Source of the DNA: Hymenobacter lucidus
GTDB lineage: Bacteria > Bacteroidota > Bacteroidia > Cytophagales > Hymenobacteraceae
Direction of reading: 5' to 3'
NCBI RefSeq assembly: GCF_020447265.1
Contig: NZ_JAJADR010000002.1
Span: 682,001 to 746,000, forward strand
DNA length: 64,000 bases
Shown: positions 34,082 through 41,256 of the stretch, one piece after another
Layout: every line of letters begins with the position of its first letter
How positions within the stretch are numbered: the first letter of the stretch is position 1
Made by a program: the position numbers and the translations under genes
Notes under the pieces: model-generated
The model's database searches: none
Told to the model about the DNA's origin: nothing
The model's input: the letters and a program-made list of their open reading frames with translations, nothing else

Positions 34082-35101
34082 CTACCCCACCACCAGCCCC
34101 GATTCCTGTGCTTCTTCGAGCAGGCGCTGCTTTTCGATTGGCACCACGCCTACCTGCTCGCACACCAGCCCGCCGCCGAGGTTGGCCAGCGCGGCCATTA
34201 CCGGCGGCGCCAGGCCCAGGGCCACGCACAGGGCGGCAATGCTAATAACGGTGTCGCCTGCACCCGAGACATCGGAAATCATGCGCAGGTGGGCCGGAAT
34301 GTAGCTACGCCCGCTCTGCTCCGACTCGCTGAAGACGCCGCGCTCCGAGAGGGTGACGAGCACGATTTCGGGCTGCAGCACTTCGCGCAGGCGCTGCACG
34401 GCGGCTTCAAATTCGGGCTGGTCGGCGGCGGTGTCGCCGAATTCCAGCTTGAGGCCCTCGCGCAGCTCTTTCAGATTGGGCTTGAACAGGGTGCAGTGCT
34501 GGTAGGCCAGGAAGTTCTTTTTCTTGGGGTCGACGACGGTGGGAATGCCGCGCTGCCGGGCCAGGTCAATGAAGTAGGCTATGCTGCCTGCGCTGAGCAC
34601 GCCTTTATCGTAGTCCTCAAATATGACCACGTCGGCCTGGTCGATGAGGCTTTCGTAGCGCTGCTGCAGCAGACGGGCTTCGTCGGCGTTTAGGTCGGTT
34701 TCCACCTCCGAGTCGATGCGCAGCAGGTGCTGCCCGGCGGCCAGAATGCGCTGCTTCACGGTCGTGGGCCGAAACGCGCTACGGACGATGCCGGCGGCCG
34801 ACAGCTCCTTGTCGCGCAGCAGCTCCAGCAGCTGGTCGCCGCCAGTGTCTTCACCGATAACGGCGCACAGCAGCGGCGTGGCGCCCAGGGCCTGCACGTT
34901 CAGGGCCACGTTGGCGGCCCCGCCCAGGCGCTGTTCGGTGCGGCTCACATTCACCACCGGCACCGGCGCTTCGGGCGAAATCCGCGCAACCTTGCCCCAG
35001 ACGTAGGCATCCATCATCACGTCGCCCACGATGAGCACGGTCAGGCGGTTGAAGGCAGCAAATATGGCGGGCAGAGTGGTCAGGGCAGTAGCAGTCGACA
35101 T
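34082..35101 (-). CDS. RfaE domain I-type carbohydrate kinase (PfkB family)
   Basis: A 339-residue PfkB kinase resembling the first domain of HldE (heptose-7-phosphate kinase): VLIVGDVMMDAYVWGKVARISPEAPVPVV and RLGGAANVALNVQALG near the start, and the ATP/catalytic SDVSGAGDTVISIAAL near the end with the conserved Asp base. The cytidylyltransferase domain of HldE is absent, so it may be a stand-alone HldA-like enzyme making heptose-1,7-bisphosphate or a related sugar kinase. A TACCTTTG box lies 24 bases upstream, so it can be transcribed separately from the aminotransferase gene. Confidence 0.87.
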   Translation of the reverse strand: MSTATALTTLPAIFAAFNRLTVLIVGDVMMDAYVWGKVARISPEAPVPVVNVSRTEQRLGGAANVALNVQALGATPLLCAVIGEDTGGDQLLELLRDKELSAAGIVRSAFRPTTVKQRILAAGQHLLRIDSEVETDLNADEARLLQQRYESLIDQADVVIFEDYDKGVLSAGSIAYFIDLARQRGIPTVVDPKKKNFLAYQHCTLFKPNLKELREGLKLEFGDTAADQPEFEAAVQRLREVLQPEIVLVTLSERGVFSESEQSGRSYIPAHLRMISDVSGAGDTVISIAALCVALGLAPPVMAALANLGGGLVCEQVGVVPIEKQRLLEEAQESGLVVG

Positions 35102-35124
35102 CAGGGCGTTTCAAAGGGAAGCCG

Positions 35125-35132
35125 CAAAGGTA
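35125..35132 (-). promoter_or_regulatory. -7 promoter box for sugar kinase gene
   Basis: TACCTTTG on the reverse strand, full consensus, 24 bases before the kinase ATG. Confidence 0.55.
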
Positions 35133-35181
35133 AACAGGCGCGGCGGAATGGGCAGATAGCTGGGCAGCATGTCTTTTCGGC

Positions 35182-35340
35182 TGTCATCCTGAGCCCTGCG
35201 AAGTACCTTCCTCACCTACCCCACTGAAGGCTTTGCCAATGTAAAAAGCCCTTTCCCGTCGCAACGAGAAAAGGCTTTGTGGTAAAAGGCTGTGTCGTAC
35301 TGCGCAGAGGACGGATTGCTTCGCGTTGCTCGCAATGACA
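35182..35340. repeat. Chimeric dispersed element: alpha-type left, beta-type right
   Basis: The left side (from 35182, TGTCATCCTGAGC, then ACCTTCCTCACCTACCCC) and the interior (GGCTTTGCCAATGTAAAAAG) match the 16624 and 44330 elements. The right side (ending 35340, GAGGACGGATTGCTTCGCG, TTGCTCGCAATGACA) matches the 33909 element instead. The outer arms therefore do not pair with each other. It is 3' of the aminotransferase gene. Confidence 0.8.
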
Positions 35341-35347
35341 TATTTGG

Positions 35348-36571
35348 TTATCCCAGCTTTTCCAGGCACGCTTTGATGCGAGTGAAGGCCTCGCGCAGCT
35401 TTTCATCGGAGGCGGCGGTGCTGAAGCGGATGCAGTTAGGCGCGCCAAAGGCCTCGCCCGTCACGGCAGCTACGTGGCCCTCGTTGAGCATGTATAGGGC
35501 CAGATCGGTGGCAGTGCTGATGCGCGAGCCATCGGGTGCGGTGCGGCCGAAGTAGGCGCTGACGTCGGGGAAGATGTAGAAGGCGCCGCTGGGCGTGGGC
35601 GTTTTGAAGCCCGGAATTTCCTGCACCTGGGTTAGCACCATGTCGCGGCGGCGGCGGTAAGCTTCCACCATCGTATCGGCCGAGGTGCGGCCGCCCTGCA
35701 ACGCGGCCAGGGCCGCGCGCTGGGCTACCGAGCAGGTGCCGGAGGTAATCTGGCTCTGCATTTTCTCGCAGGCGGCGGCAATTTCGCGGGTGGCGGCCAG
35801 GTAGCCCACGCGCCAGCCCGTCATGGCGTAGCCCTTCGAGAAGCCATTGACGGTGATGACCCGGTCTTTGATATCGCCGAACTGGGCCAGGCTGACGTGC
35901 TCCCCTACAAAATTAATGTACTCGTAAATCTCGTCGGCCAGCACGTGAATGCGTGGGTGGCGGGCCACTACCTCGGCAATGCCGCTCAGCTCCTGGCGCG
36001 TAAACACCGAGCCGGTGGGGTTGCAGGGCGAGGAGTACATGATGAGCTTGGTGCGGGGCGTAATGGCCGCTTCCAGCTGCGCGGCCGTTACTTTGTAATC
36101 GTTTTCGAGGGTACCCAGCAGCGTCACGGTTACGCCCTCGGCCAGGCGTACCATTTCCTCGTAGCTCACCCAATAGGGGGCAAACACGATAACCTCGTCG
36201 CCGGGATTTACCAAACTCATCACGGCGTTGGCCAGCGCCTGCTTGGCCCCGGTGCTTACCACAATGTTTTCGGGCTTGTAGGCCAGCTGGTTTTCGCGCT
36301 GCAATTTATCGGCAATGGCCTGGCGCAGATCGGGGTAGCCGGGCACGGGCGTGTACTTGGTGTAGCCCGCATCCATGGCTTTCTTGGCCGCCTCCCGGAT
36401 GTATTCGGGCGTTTCGAAGTCCGGCTCGCCGAAGCTCAGATTAATCACATCAATGCCCTGGGCCATCAGCTCGCGGGCTTTTTTGGCCATGGCAATCGTC
36501 TGGGACTCCTGCAAGGCACTGATGCGGTCGGATAAAATGGAAGGAGCAAGCACGGCGGCGGAATTAAGCAT
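35348..36571 (-). CDS. Aspartate-type aminotransferase (class I, PLP)
   Basis: A 407-residue fold-type I aminotransferase from ATG 36571 (MLNSAAVLAPSILSDRISALQESQTIAM). Family features: INLSFGEPDFETPEYI, the VSTGAKQALANAVMSLVNPGDEV cofactor-binding segment, SPCNPTGSVF, and the Schiff-base lysine in VNGFSKGYAMTGWRVGY. The IRFSTAASDEKL terminus carries the substrate-carboxylate arginine. It resembles the Bacillus/Thermus AspAT subgroup (Ib) and should interconvert aspartate and oxaloacetate. A TACTTTTG box is upstream at 36598-36605. Confidence 0.92.
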   Translation of the reverse strand: MLNSAAVLAPSILSDRISALQESQTIAMAKKARELMAQGIDVINLSFGEPDFETPEYIREAAKKAMDAGYTKYTPVPGYPDLRQAIADKLQRENQLAYKPENIVVSTGAKQALANAVMSLVNPGDEVIVFAPYWVSYEEMVRLAEGVTVTLLGTLENDYKVTAAQLEAAITPRTKLIMYSSPCNPTGSVFTRQELSGIAEVVARHPRIHVLADEIYEYINFVGEHVSLAQFGDIKDRVITVNGFSKGYAMTGWRVGYLAATREIAAACEKMQSQITSGTCSVAQRAALAALQGGRTSADTMVEAYRRRRDMVLTQVQEIPGFKTPTPSGAFYIFPDVSAYFGRTAPDGSRISTATDLALYMLNEGHVAAVTGEAFGAPNCIRFSTAASDEKLREAFTRIKACLEKLG

Positions 36572-36597
36572 ACAAAACAGGTTGGGGGTGGGAGGCG

Positions 36598-36605
36598 CAA
36601 AAGTA
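36598..36605 (-). promoter_or_regulatory. -7 promoter box for aminotransferase gene
   Basis: TACTTTTG on the reverse strand, full consensus, 27 bases before ATG 36571. Confidence 0.55.
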
Positions 36606-36666
36606 GGGATTTGCGAGTGGATTGGCCGGAGGTGAGGCGCGTGCGACAGGTCTATGAAATGGTACA

Positions 36667-36841
36667 GAACGTCCTTCCAAGCGAAGCCGAGGAATCTCGC
36701 GTGCAATGGCATTCGTCTTCCATTGCGGTAAAGATGCTTCGCTAAGCAGCCGCTAGATCAAGCATAGCCGTCTTTTTATGTTGTTCTTTTTCCAACAAAC
36801 TCAGCCAGCGAGATTCCTCGCCTTCGCTCGGAAGGACGTTC
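36667..36841. repeat. Inverted repeat with 34-bp near-perfect arms (gamma type)
   Basis: The left arm 36667-36700 (GAACGTCCTTCC, then GAGGAATCTCGC) and the right arm 36808-36841 pair with two mismatches. The interior of about 107 bases is AT-richer. The GAGGAATCTCGC-type wording resembles the 8950 element. It lies 3' of the hybrid glycosyltransferase gene. Confidence 0.85.
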
Positions 36842-36870
36842 TTTTCAGCCTCTCCGCTCGGAAAGAGCCC

Positions 36871-36940
36871 GCATCAAAACCCAAACAATTCTGAGCAAAC
36901 AATTTAAATTGTTTGCTCAGAATTGTTTGGGTTTTGATGC
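36871..36940. repeat. 70-bp perfect palindrome (copy B)
   Basis: All 35 base pairs on either side of the axis between 36905 and 36906 are complementary, with no loop. It shares the central ACAATTTAAATTGT and the CAAACAATTCTG blocks with copy A (6970-7025), while the three bases between the blocks differ in both arms together. It starts 5 bases after the stop codon of the reverse-strand glycosyltransferase gene. Confidence 0.95.
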
Positions 36941-36944
36941 TCCT

Positions 36945-38954
36945 TTACCCCTGCCGGCCCAGTTCGCGCAGGCAGCGTAGCACGATGCTGACATCCGTGG
37001 AGGGCTCATAGTCTTTGGCGTAGAGCAGCTCGAGGCGGCGGCGGGTGGCTTCGGGCAGGGAAGTGTTGGCGTGGGCAGCATCGGCGGGCGAGAGAATAGC
37101 ACGGGCGGTGCGGCGCGGGGCCACGGCGTGGCGCAGGCCCACCCAGGTGCAGCGGCCGCTGAGCACGCGCAGGCAGTTGCGCAGAAAGCCGGCTTTTTCC
37201 TTTTGCAGCCAGATAAGCAGCGGCGCACTTAGCAGCAGGGCCAGGCTCAGCAGCACGTCGAGCAGGCGCTTGTTGCGGGCGTGCTGGGGCTGGTAGAGGT
37301 TCAGGGCAATATCGAGGGCGTAGTAGTCGCCGGGGGCGTCTTTCGAGGAGCTGCCGATAATGTACTCACTGTCTTCGGGCAGAATCTTGTAGGCCACCGG
37401 CGGCTGCTGGGGCAGCTCCACCATGAGGGCAATAATCTGACTGGCCGACAGGTCTTTGCCGCAGAAAATCAGCTCATCCAGCGCGTAAATGCGGATAATA
37501 TCGTCGAGCTGCCGCACCTCGCCCAAAGAGTCTTCGGTAGGGGTATGAGGGTATGAGGGTATGGGGGCATGAGGGTCGGGCGCGACTACATCGGGCGTGA
37601 CGTAGCCGATGATACGGGCCTGCACGGCGGCCGTTTCCAGGAGTTGGCGCACCCGGCGGCTTTCGGTAGCCGAGCCCACGATGGCCACGTTTTTCTGCCG
37701 CCGCTCGTTGAGGCGCAGGTCGCGGTAGCGGTAGAAATGCAGCGCCAGCCGCCGCCCCACCATGGCCGCAATGCTCCAGACCCCGCCCAAGATGATGAGG
37801 GCTTTGGAAAAGCGGTAGGCGTCGAGGAAGTTGGAAAAGGCCGAAATAAGCACCGTGCCCAGAAAAATACCCCGCACGATGCGCCCGGTTTTGGGAGGCT
37901 GGTCGTAGGCCCCGCTGAAGTAGGCCGACGTAAGCCAGACCACGATGTAGGCGGGCACGGCCACGAGCATAAACTCGGGCGGGTAGTCGGTGCGGACGTA
38001 CTTGTGGTTTTGCTCCCAGTAGTTTTTCAGGAAGTACATGCCCGCGTAAATCAGGCCCGCATCGAGCAGCACGGGTGCGGCCTGTACCAGCAGGCGCTGG
38101 GCCACGGCCAGCCCGGCCCGCAACCAGATGGCCAGGTTTATCAGCAACGAAAACGTGCCGGCGCGCTGGGGGGCAAAGTGCTTGCGGGCAAAAATGACCA
38201 TAGCCCGGTAGAACACGAACACGTAGTTGACGCTCGTGCGCTTAGTACTTTCGCCCTTGTAGTGAATGATGCGGGTGCCGGGGAAATAGTAGTTTTTCCA
38301 GCCGCCCTGGGTGAGGCGGTACGAGAGGTCAATGTCCTCGCCGTACATGAAGTAGTCTTCGTCGAGCAGCCCGACTTGGTCGAGGGCGGTGCGGCGCATC
38401 AGCATAAAGGCACCGCTGAGCACCTCTATTTCGTGGGTTTCGTCTTTATCGAGGTAGCCGAGGTGGTAGCGGCCAAAGGTGCGCGACTTCGGAAACAAAC
38501 TGGCCAGCCCGAAAATCTTGTAGAAGGCCACCGCCGGCGTGGGCAGTCCCCGCTTGCTTTCGGGCAGAAACTTACCCTGGCCGTCGAGCATTTTCACGCC
38601 CAGTCCGCCCCCGTCGGGGTAGGCATCCATGAAGTCGCAGCAGGCCCGGAAGGTGTCTTCCTCCACCACCGTATCAGGGTTAAGGAGCAGAATATACTCG
38701 CCCTGGGCCACGCGCATCGCCTGGTTGTTGGCCTTGCTGAAGCCTGGATTATCCTTATTCTCAATCAAAATGACCTCCGGGAAGCGCGCCCGCACCATGG
38801 CCACTGAACCGTCGACGGAGTTGTTGTCGACGACGAATACCTCGGCCGGCGCGCCCAGCTTTTCCACCGCCCGCCGCACCGACAACAGGGCCTGCTCCAG
38901 AAAATAGCAGACGTTGTAATTGACGATAACGACGGAAAGCTTCACGGAATGCAC
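36945..38954 (-). CDS. Hybrid GT2 glycosyltransferase with degenerate sugar-transferase region
   Basis: A 669-residue protein starting at GTG 38954, or GTG 38945 to give MKLSVVIVNYNV. Parts: a GT2 rhamnosyltransferase-like domain (1-250; VVDNNSVDGS, LLLNPDTVVEED, EDYFMYGEDIDLSYRL); about five membrane helices (270-400); a Rossmann-like module (about 420-550; KNVAIVGSATESRRVRQLLE), as in WcaJ/WbaP-type priming enzymes. The C-terminus (560-669) keeps the framing pieces of the bacterial sugar-transferase domain (NKRLLDVLLSLALLLSAPLL, RVLSGRCTWVGLR, YAKDYEPSTDVSIVLRCL) but lacks the catalytic middle. Likely an envelope polysaccharide glycosyltransferase. A short Pro/His/Tyr repeat at 461-475 is coded by GTATGAGG units. 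Confidence 0.82.
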   Translation of the reverse strand: MHSVKLSVVIVNYNVCYFLEQALLSVRRAVEKLGAPAEVFVVDNNSVDGSVAMVRARFPEVILIENKDNPGFSKANNQAMRVAQGEYILLLNPDTVVEEDTFRACCDFMDAYPDGGGLGVKMLDGQGKFLPESKRGLPTPAVAFYKIFGLASLFPKSRTFGRYHLGYLDKDETHEIEVLSGAFMLMRRTALDQVGLLDEDYFMYGEDIDLSYRLTQGGWKNYYFPGTRIIHYKGESTKRTSVNYVFVFYRAMVIFARKHFAPQRAGTFSLLINLAIWLRAGLAVAQRLLVQAAPVLLDAGLIYAGMYFLKNYWEQNHKYVRTDYPPEFMLVAVPAYIVVWLTSAYFSGAYDQPPKTGRIVRGIFLGTVLISAFSNFLDAYRFSKALIILGGVWSIAAMVGRRLALHFYRYRDLRLNERRQKNVAIVGSATESRRVRQLLETAAVQARIIGYVTPDVVAPDPHAPIPSYPHTPTEDSLGEVRQLDDIIRIYALDELIFCGKDLSASQIIALMVELPQQPPVAYKILPEDSEYIIGSSSKDAPGDYYALDIALNLYQPQHARNKRLLDVLLSLALLLSAPLLIWLQKEKAGFLRNCLRVLSGRCTWVGLRHAVAPRRTARAILSPADAAHANTSLPEATRRRLELLYAKDYEPSTDVSIVLRCLRELGRQG
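37541..37576. repeat. GGTATGAGG tandem repeat inside glycosyltransferase gene
   Basis: About four imperfect 9-base units (GGGTATGAG) in a row, in phase, coding for PHAPIPSYPHTP-like residues at the loop of the Rossmann-like module. A shorter copy is intergenic at 29916-29940. Confidence 0.7.
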
Positions 38955-39198
38955 GAGGGGCGGCGGGTTCGGGGCGGCGAAAGTTACGCAGGAAACGTGT
39001 ATCCCGGCTTTTTAACCCAGGGTGGCCAGCCTAAACCGCACCGAGCCAGCGGCTTTGCCCCACCAGTGGCGCCATTGGTCCCTACAATACGGGTATGTAT
39101 CCACCGGGCATGCTATTCTACCATTATTCCGGTAGGCTTGTAGGGCAACAACGACTTACCCCTTCCTCTATCCTCTTCGCCTTTAAACCATTACCACC

Positions 39199-39906
39199 AT
39201 GTCAAACGCTGCATACTCCATCACCTCATCCAAAACCCTGAGCGTGGCCAGCCCCTTTGGCCTGCTGAATTCCTTTTACCCCCAGCCCGCAACCCTGACG
39301 CCCGCCGAATACACGGGCGAAGAGCTGTTTCGCGGCCTGTTCTTTTTCGAAGGCCAGGTAGCCGCCCAAATTCCCTCGTTCGATGCGTATCGGGCGCTGC
39401 GGCACAGCCTCACCACCGAGCACCCCGAGCGGCTGGCCCGGCACACCGCCACGCTCAACGCCCTGGTGCAGACTGTGCGCAGCAACTGTCCTACTTACTT
39501 CGCCGAGCTGAAGCAGGCTATTCAGTCGGGCAGCAAGGAGCGTATCAAGGTGGCGTTGCGCCAGGGCACGGCCCTGAGCGAGGCTGCGGCTCTGGCCACA
39601 CTGACCACGCCGGAAGCCCGGCAGGCGTTTCTGGCGCGGCGGCACGTAATCCAGACCCTGAACCTGGGCCAGTACAACTTCAAGCGCGAAAAGGACATTC
39701 GGCGTTTTCAGGATGACATCCGGCAGGCGCTGCGCGAGGCGGGCTACCGCGCGGGCGTGGCCCAGGATGCGCCGGTGGTTATTACCGAGAGTGTACATGC
39801 TTGGCTCGATCAGCTGGCCGACCCGTCGAGCATTTGCCAAAAACAGGCCGCCAAGCTGATAGAGGAACTGGCCGGCAGCCTGCACTACATCGGCGCGGCC
39901 GCCTGA
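39199..39906 (+). CDS. SdpC-like protein (antimicrobial-peptide pro-region homologue)
   Basis: A 235-residue protein. Residues about 38-115 resemble, from memory, the pro-region of Bacillus SdpC: YTGEELFRGLFFFEGQV here against FSGEDYFRGLLFGQGEV, and PTYFAELKQAIQSG against PQYMDELKQSIDSK, with similar spacing. The SdpC toxin core, a hydrophobic Cys-paired C-terminal segment, is not present. The rest (130-235) is a soluble, charged, helical region. There is no clear signal peptide. Cysteines are at about 97 and 214. No sdpA, sdpB or sdpI-like gene is beside it. Function unknown; homology is a strong visual match, not tested by a search. Confidence 0.6.
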   Translation: MSNAAYSITSSKTLSVASPFGLLNSFYPQPATLTPAEYTGEELFRGLFFFEGQVAAQIPSFDAYRALRHSLTTEHPERLARHTATLNALVQTVRSNCPTYFAELKQAIQSGSKERIKVALRQGTALSEAAALATLTTPEARQAFLARRHVIQTLNLGQYNFKREKDIRRFQDDIRQALREAGYRAGVAQDAPVVITESVHAWLDQLADPSSICQKQAAKLIEELAGSLHYIGAAA

Positions 39907-39919
39907 TAACCGCCAAAAA

Positions 39920-39950
39920 AAGAGGAAGGCCCACCGGGAGCCTTCCTCTT
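39920..39950. terminator. Bidirectional terminator between SdpC-like gene and recR
   Basis: AAGAGGAAGGC (39920-39930) and its exact reverse complement (39940-39950) around a 9-base loop. A-rich sequence on the left suits the reverse strand. Confidence 0.8.
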
Positions 39951-39974
39951 CGCCTGAGCCGCAAAGGCCGCAGT

Positions 39975-40586
39975 TTATTGCTTCACCTGCCGGGTGCGCT
40001 CCACGATGGAGCGGCCCAGCGTGATTTCGTCGGCATATTCCAACTCGCCGCCCATCGGAATGCCGCGGGCAATGGTACTGATGTTGACGTCGGGAAACTC
40101 GCGCAGCTTGCGCGACAGGAAAAAGGCCGTGGTGTCGCCTTCCATCGTGGGGCTAATGGCCAAGATGATTTCCTTGATTTCCGACTCAGGAATGCGGGTC
40201 AGCAGCGTGTCGATGTGCAGGTCGGAGGGGCCGATGCCCTCAATGGGCGAAATCACGCCGCCCAGTACGTGGTACACACCCTGGTACTGGCCCGTGTTTT
40301 CGATGGCAATTACGTCGCGGATATCCGACACGACGCACACCATCGAATGGTCGCGCAGCTTATTGGCGCAGATGCCGCACTCCTCGGTGTCGGAGATATT
40401 GTGGCAGGTCTGGCAATAGGTTATTTCGAAGCGCATCTTGGCCAGGGCCTCGGCTAGGGAGCTGGTGGCCTCGGTTTCGGCCTTGAGCAGGTGCAGCGTG
40501 AGGCGCAGCGCCGTTTTGCGCCCGATACCGGGCAGCTTGGCCAACTCACCTACCGCGTTTTCTATCAGTTTGGAAGGAAACTCCAT
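39975..40586 (-). CDS. recR: Recombination protein RecR
   Basis: A 203-residue RecR of normal length. It has the helix-hairpin-helix LAKLPGIGRKTALRLTLHLL, a four-cysteine zinc finger (Cys58, 61, 70, 73: YCQTCHNISDTEECGIC), and a Toprim domain starting VCVVSDIRDVIAIENTGQYQG with VLGGVISPIEGIGP. With RecF and RecO it loads RecA at single-strand gaps. The usual dnaX-ebfC context is absent. clpS is upstream on the same strand. Confidence 0.96.
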   Translation of the reverse strand: MEFPSKLIENAVGELAKLPGIGRKTALRLTLHLLKAETEATSSLAEALAKMRFEITYCQTCHNISDTEECGICANKLRDHSMVCVVSDIRDVIAIENTGQYQGVYHVLGGVISPIEGIGPSDLHIDTLLTRIPESEIKEIILAISPTMEGDTTAFFLSRKLREFPDVNISTIARGIPMGGELEYADEITLGRSIVERTRQVKQ

Positions 40587-40592
40587 TAAATA

Positions 40593-40742
40593 TTAATGTG
40601 GTTGAATGTGGGTAATGTGCTGAATGTGGGTAATGTAATGGGAGTGTACTGATAGAATGTTGACGACAGGCTATCCAAACTTTGGGCTATTCGGATAGCA
40701 TATTCGTCACATTTTTCACATTCACCACATTTCTCACATTTC
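40593..40742. repeat. GAATGTGGGTAATGTG / CACATTTCTCACATT inverted simple repeat
   Basis: The left block (40593-40640) has AATGTGG-type units and the right block (about 40707-40742) has the opposite-sense CACATTC units. A GCTATCC / GGATAGC hairpin lies between them (about 40670-40700). It fills the clpS-recR spacer. Confidence 0.6.
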
Positions 40743-41024
40743 CTACAACACGTCGGCCGAAATGCCCCGGTCGTGGATGGCGGTGCACATGTCGGCCAGC
40801 TCCTCATAGGCCCCGTGCTTCACGGTGCACTGGCCCTTATGATGAATCAGCAGGGTGCATTGCTCGGCCTGTTCCGGCTCGTGGCCGCACACGTCGATAA
40901 GCGTCCGGATTACGTGCTCGAAGGTATTAACGTCGTCGTTGTACACGATTAGGTCGCGCACGTCGATAGTTTCCTCCAGCAGCAGTACGTCCTCGTCGTA
41001 GTCGATTTGTGGTTTGGTGGTCAT
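40743..41024 (-). CDS. clpS: ClpS adaptor protein
   Basis: A 93-residue protein from ATG 41024 (MTTKPQIDYDED); the frame is open upstream, but the TACTTTTG promoter box sits in that part. After an acidic 30-residue lead, the ClpS core contains LIVYNDDVNTFEHVIRTLIDVCGHEPEQAEQ (the N-end-rule pocket Asn-Asp-Asp and following helix) and IHHKGQCTVKHG. It hands N-degron substrates to the ClpAP-type protease. No clp ATPase gene is adjacent. The promoter box ends 4 bases before the ATG, so the mRNA is probably leaderless. Confidence 0.93.
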   Translation of the reverse strand: MTTKPQIDYDEDVLLLEETIDVRDLIVYNDDVNTFEHVIRTLIDVCGHEPEQAEQCTLLIHHKGQCTVKHGAYEELADMCTAIHDRGISADVL

Positions 41025-41028
41025 GGCA

Positions 41029-41036
41029 CAAAAGTA
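41029..41036 (-). promoter_or_regulatory. -7 box abutting clpS start codon
   Basis: TACTTTTG on the reverse strand, full consensus, ends 4 bases before ATG 41024. It supports the short start and a leaderless transcript. Confidence 0.6.
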
Positions 41037-41256
41037 CGGAAAAACGGGTAAAAAAGCGCGTTTACCGAGCTTCATCGGCTTAGTATAACCCACTTACGGC
41101 CAGAATCGTTTCCCGGCTCCGGGGTATTCTGAAGCGGGCGGCGCAAGGGCAGACGGACGGCGGCCAGCGGGCCGGAATCATTCGGGGCGGGCGGTGGAGT
41201 TCTTCATAAATCCGGCGTAATTTCCAGCCTTGAACCTTCCTCCCATTTCCCTTTTT

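Larger units (their letters stand above)
36572..36944. other. Structured intergenic region between glycosyltransferase and aminotransferase genes
   Basis: 373 bases on the path from the glycosyltransferase gene (reverse strand) to the aminotransferase gene. In order on the plus strand it holds the aminotransferase -7 box (36598), a long inverted repeat (36667-36841) and the 70-bp perfect palindrome (36871-36940). I see no RNA gene or ORF in it. Confidence 0.7.

Noticed and set aside
37569-38807. Plus-strand 412-codon frame across the glycosyltransferase gene
   Set aside because: Shadow frame; the reverse strand has clear GT2 motifs.
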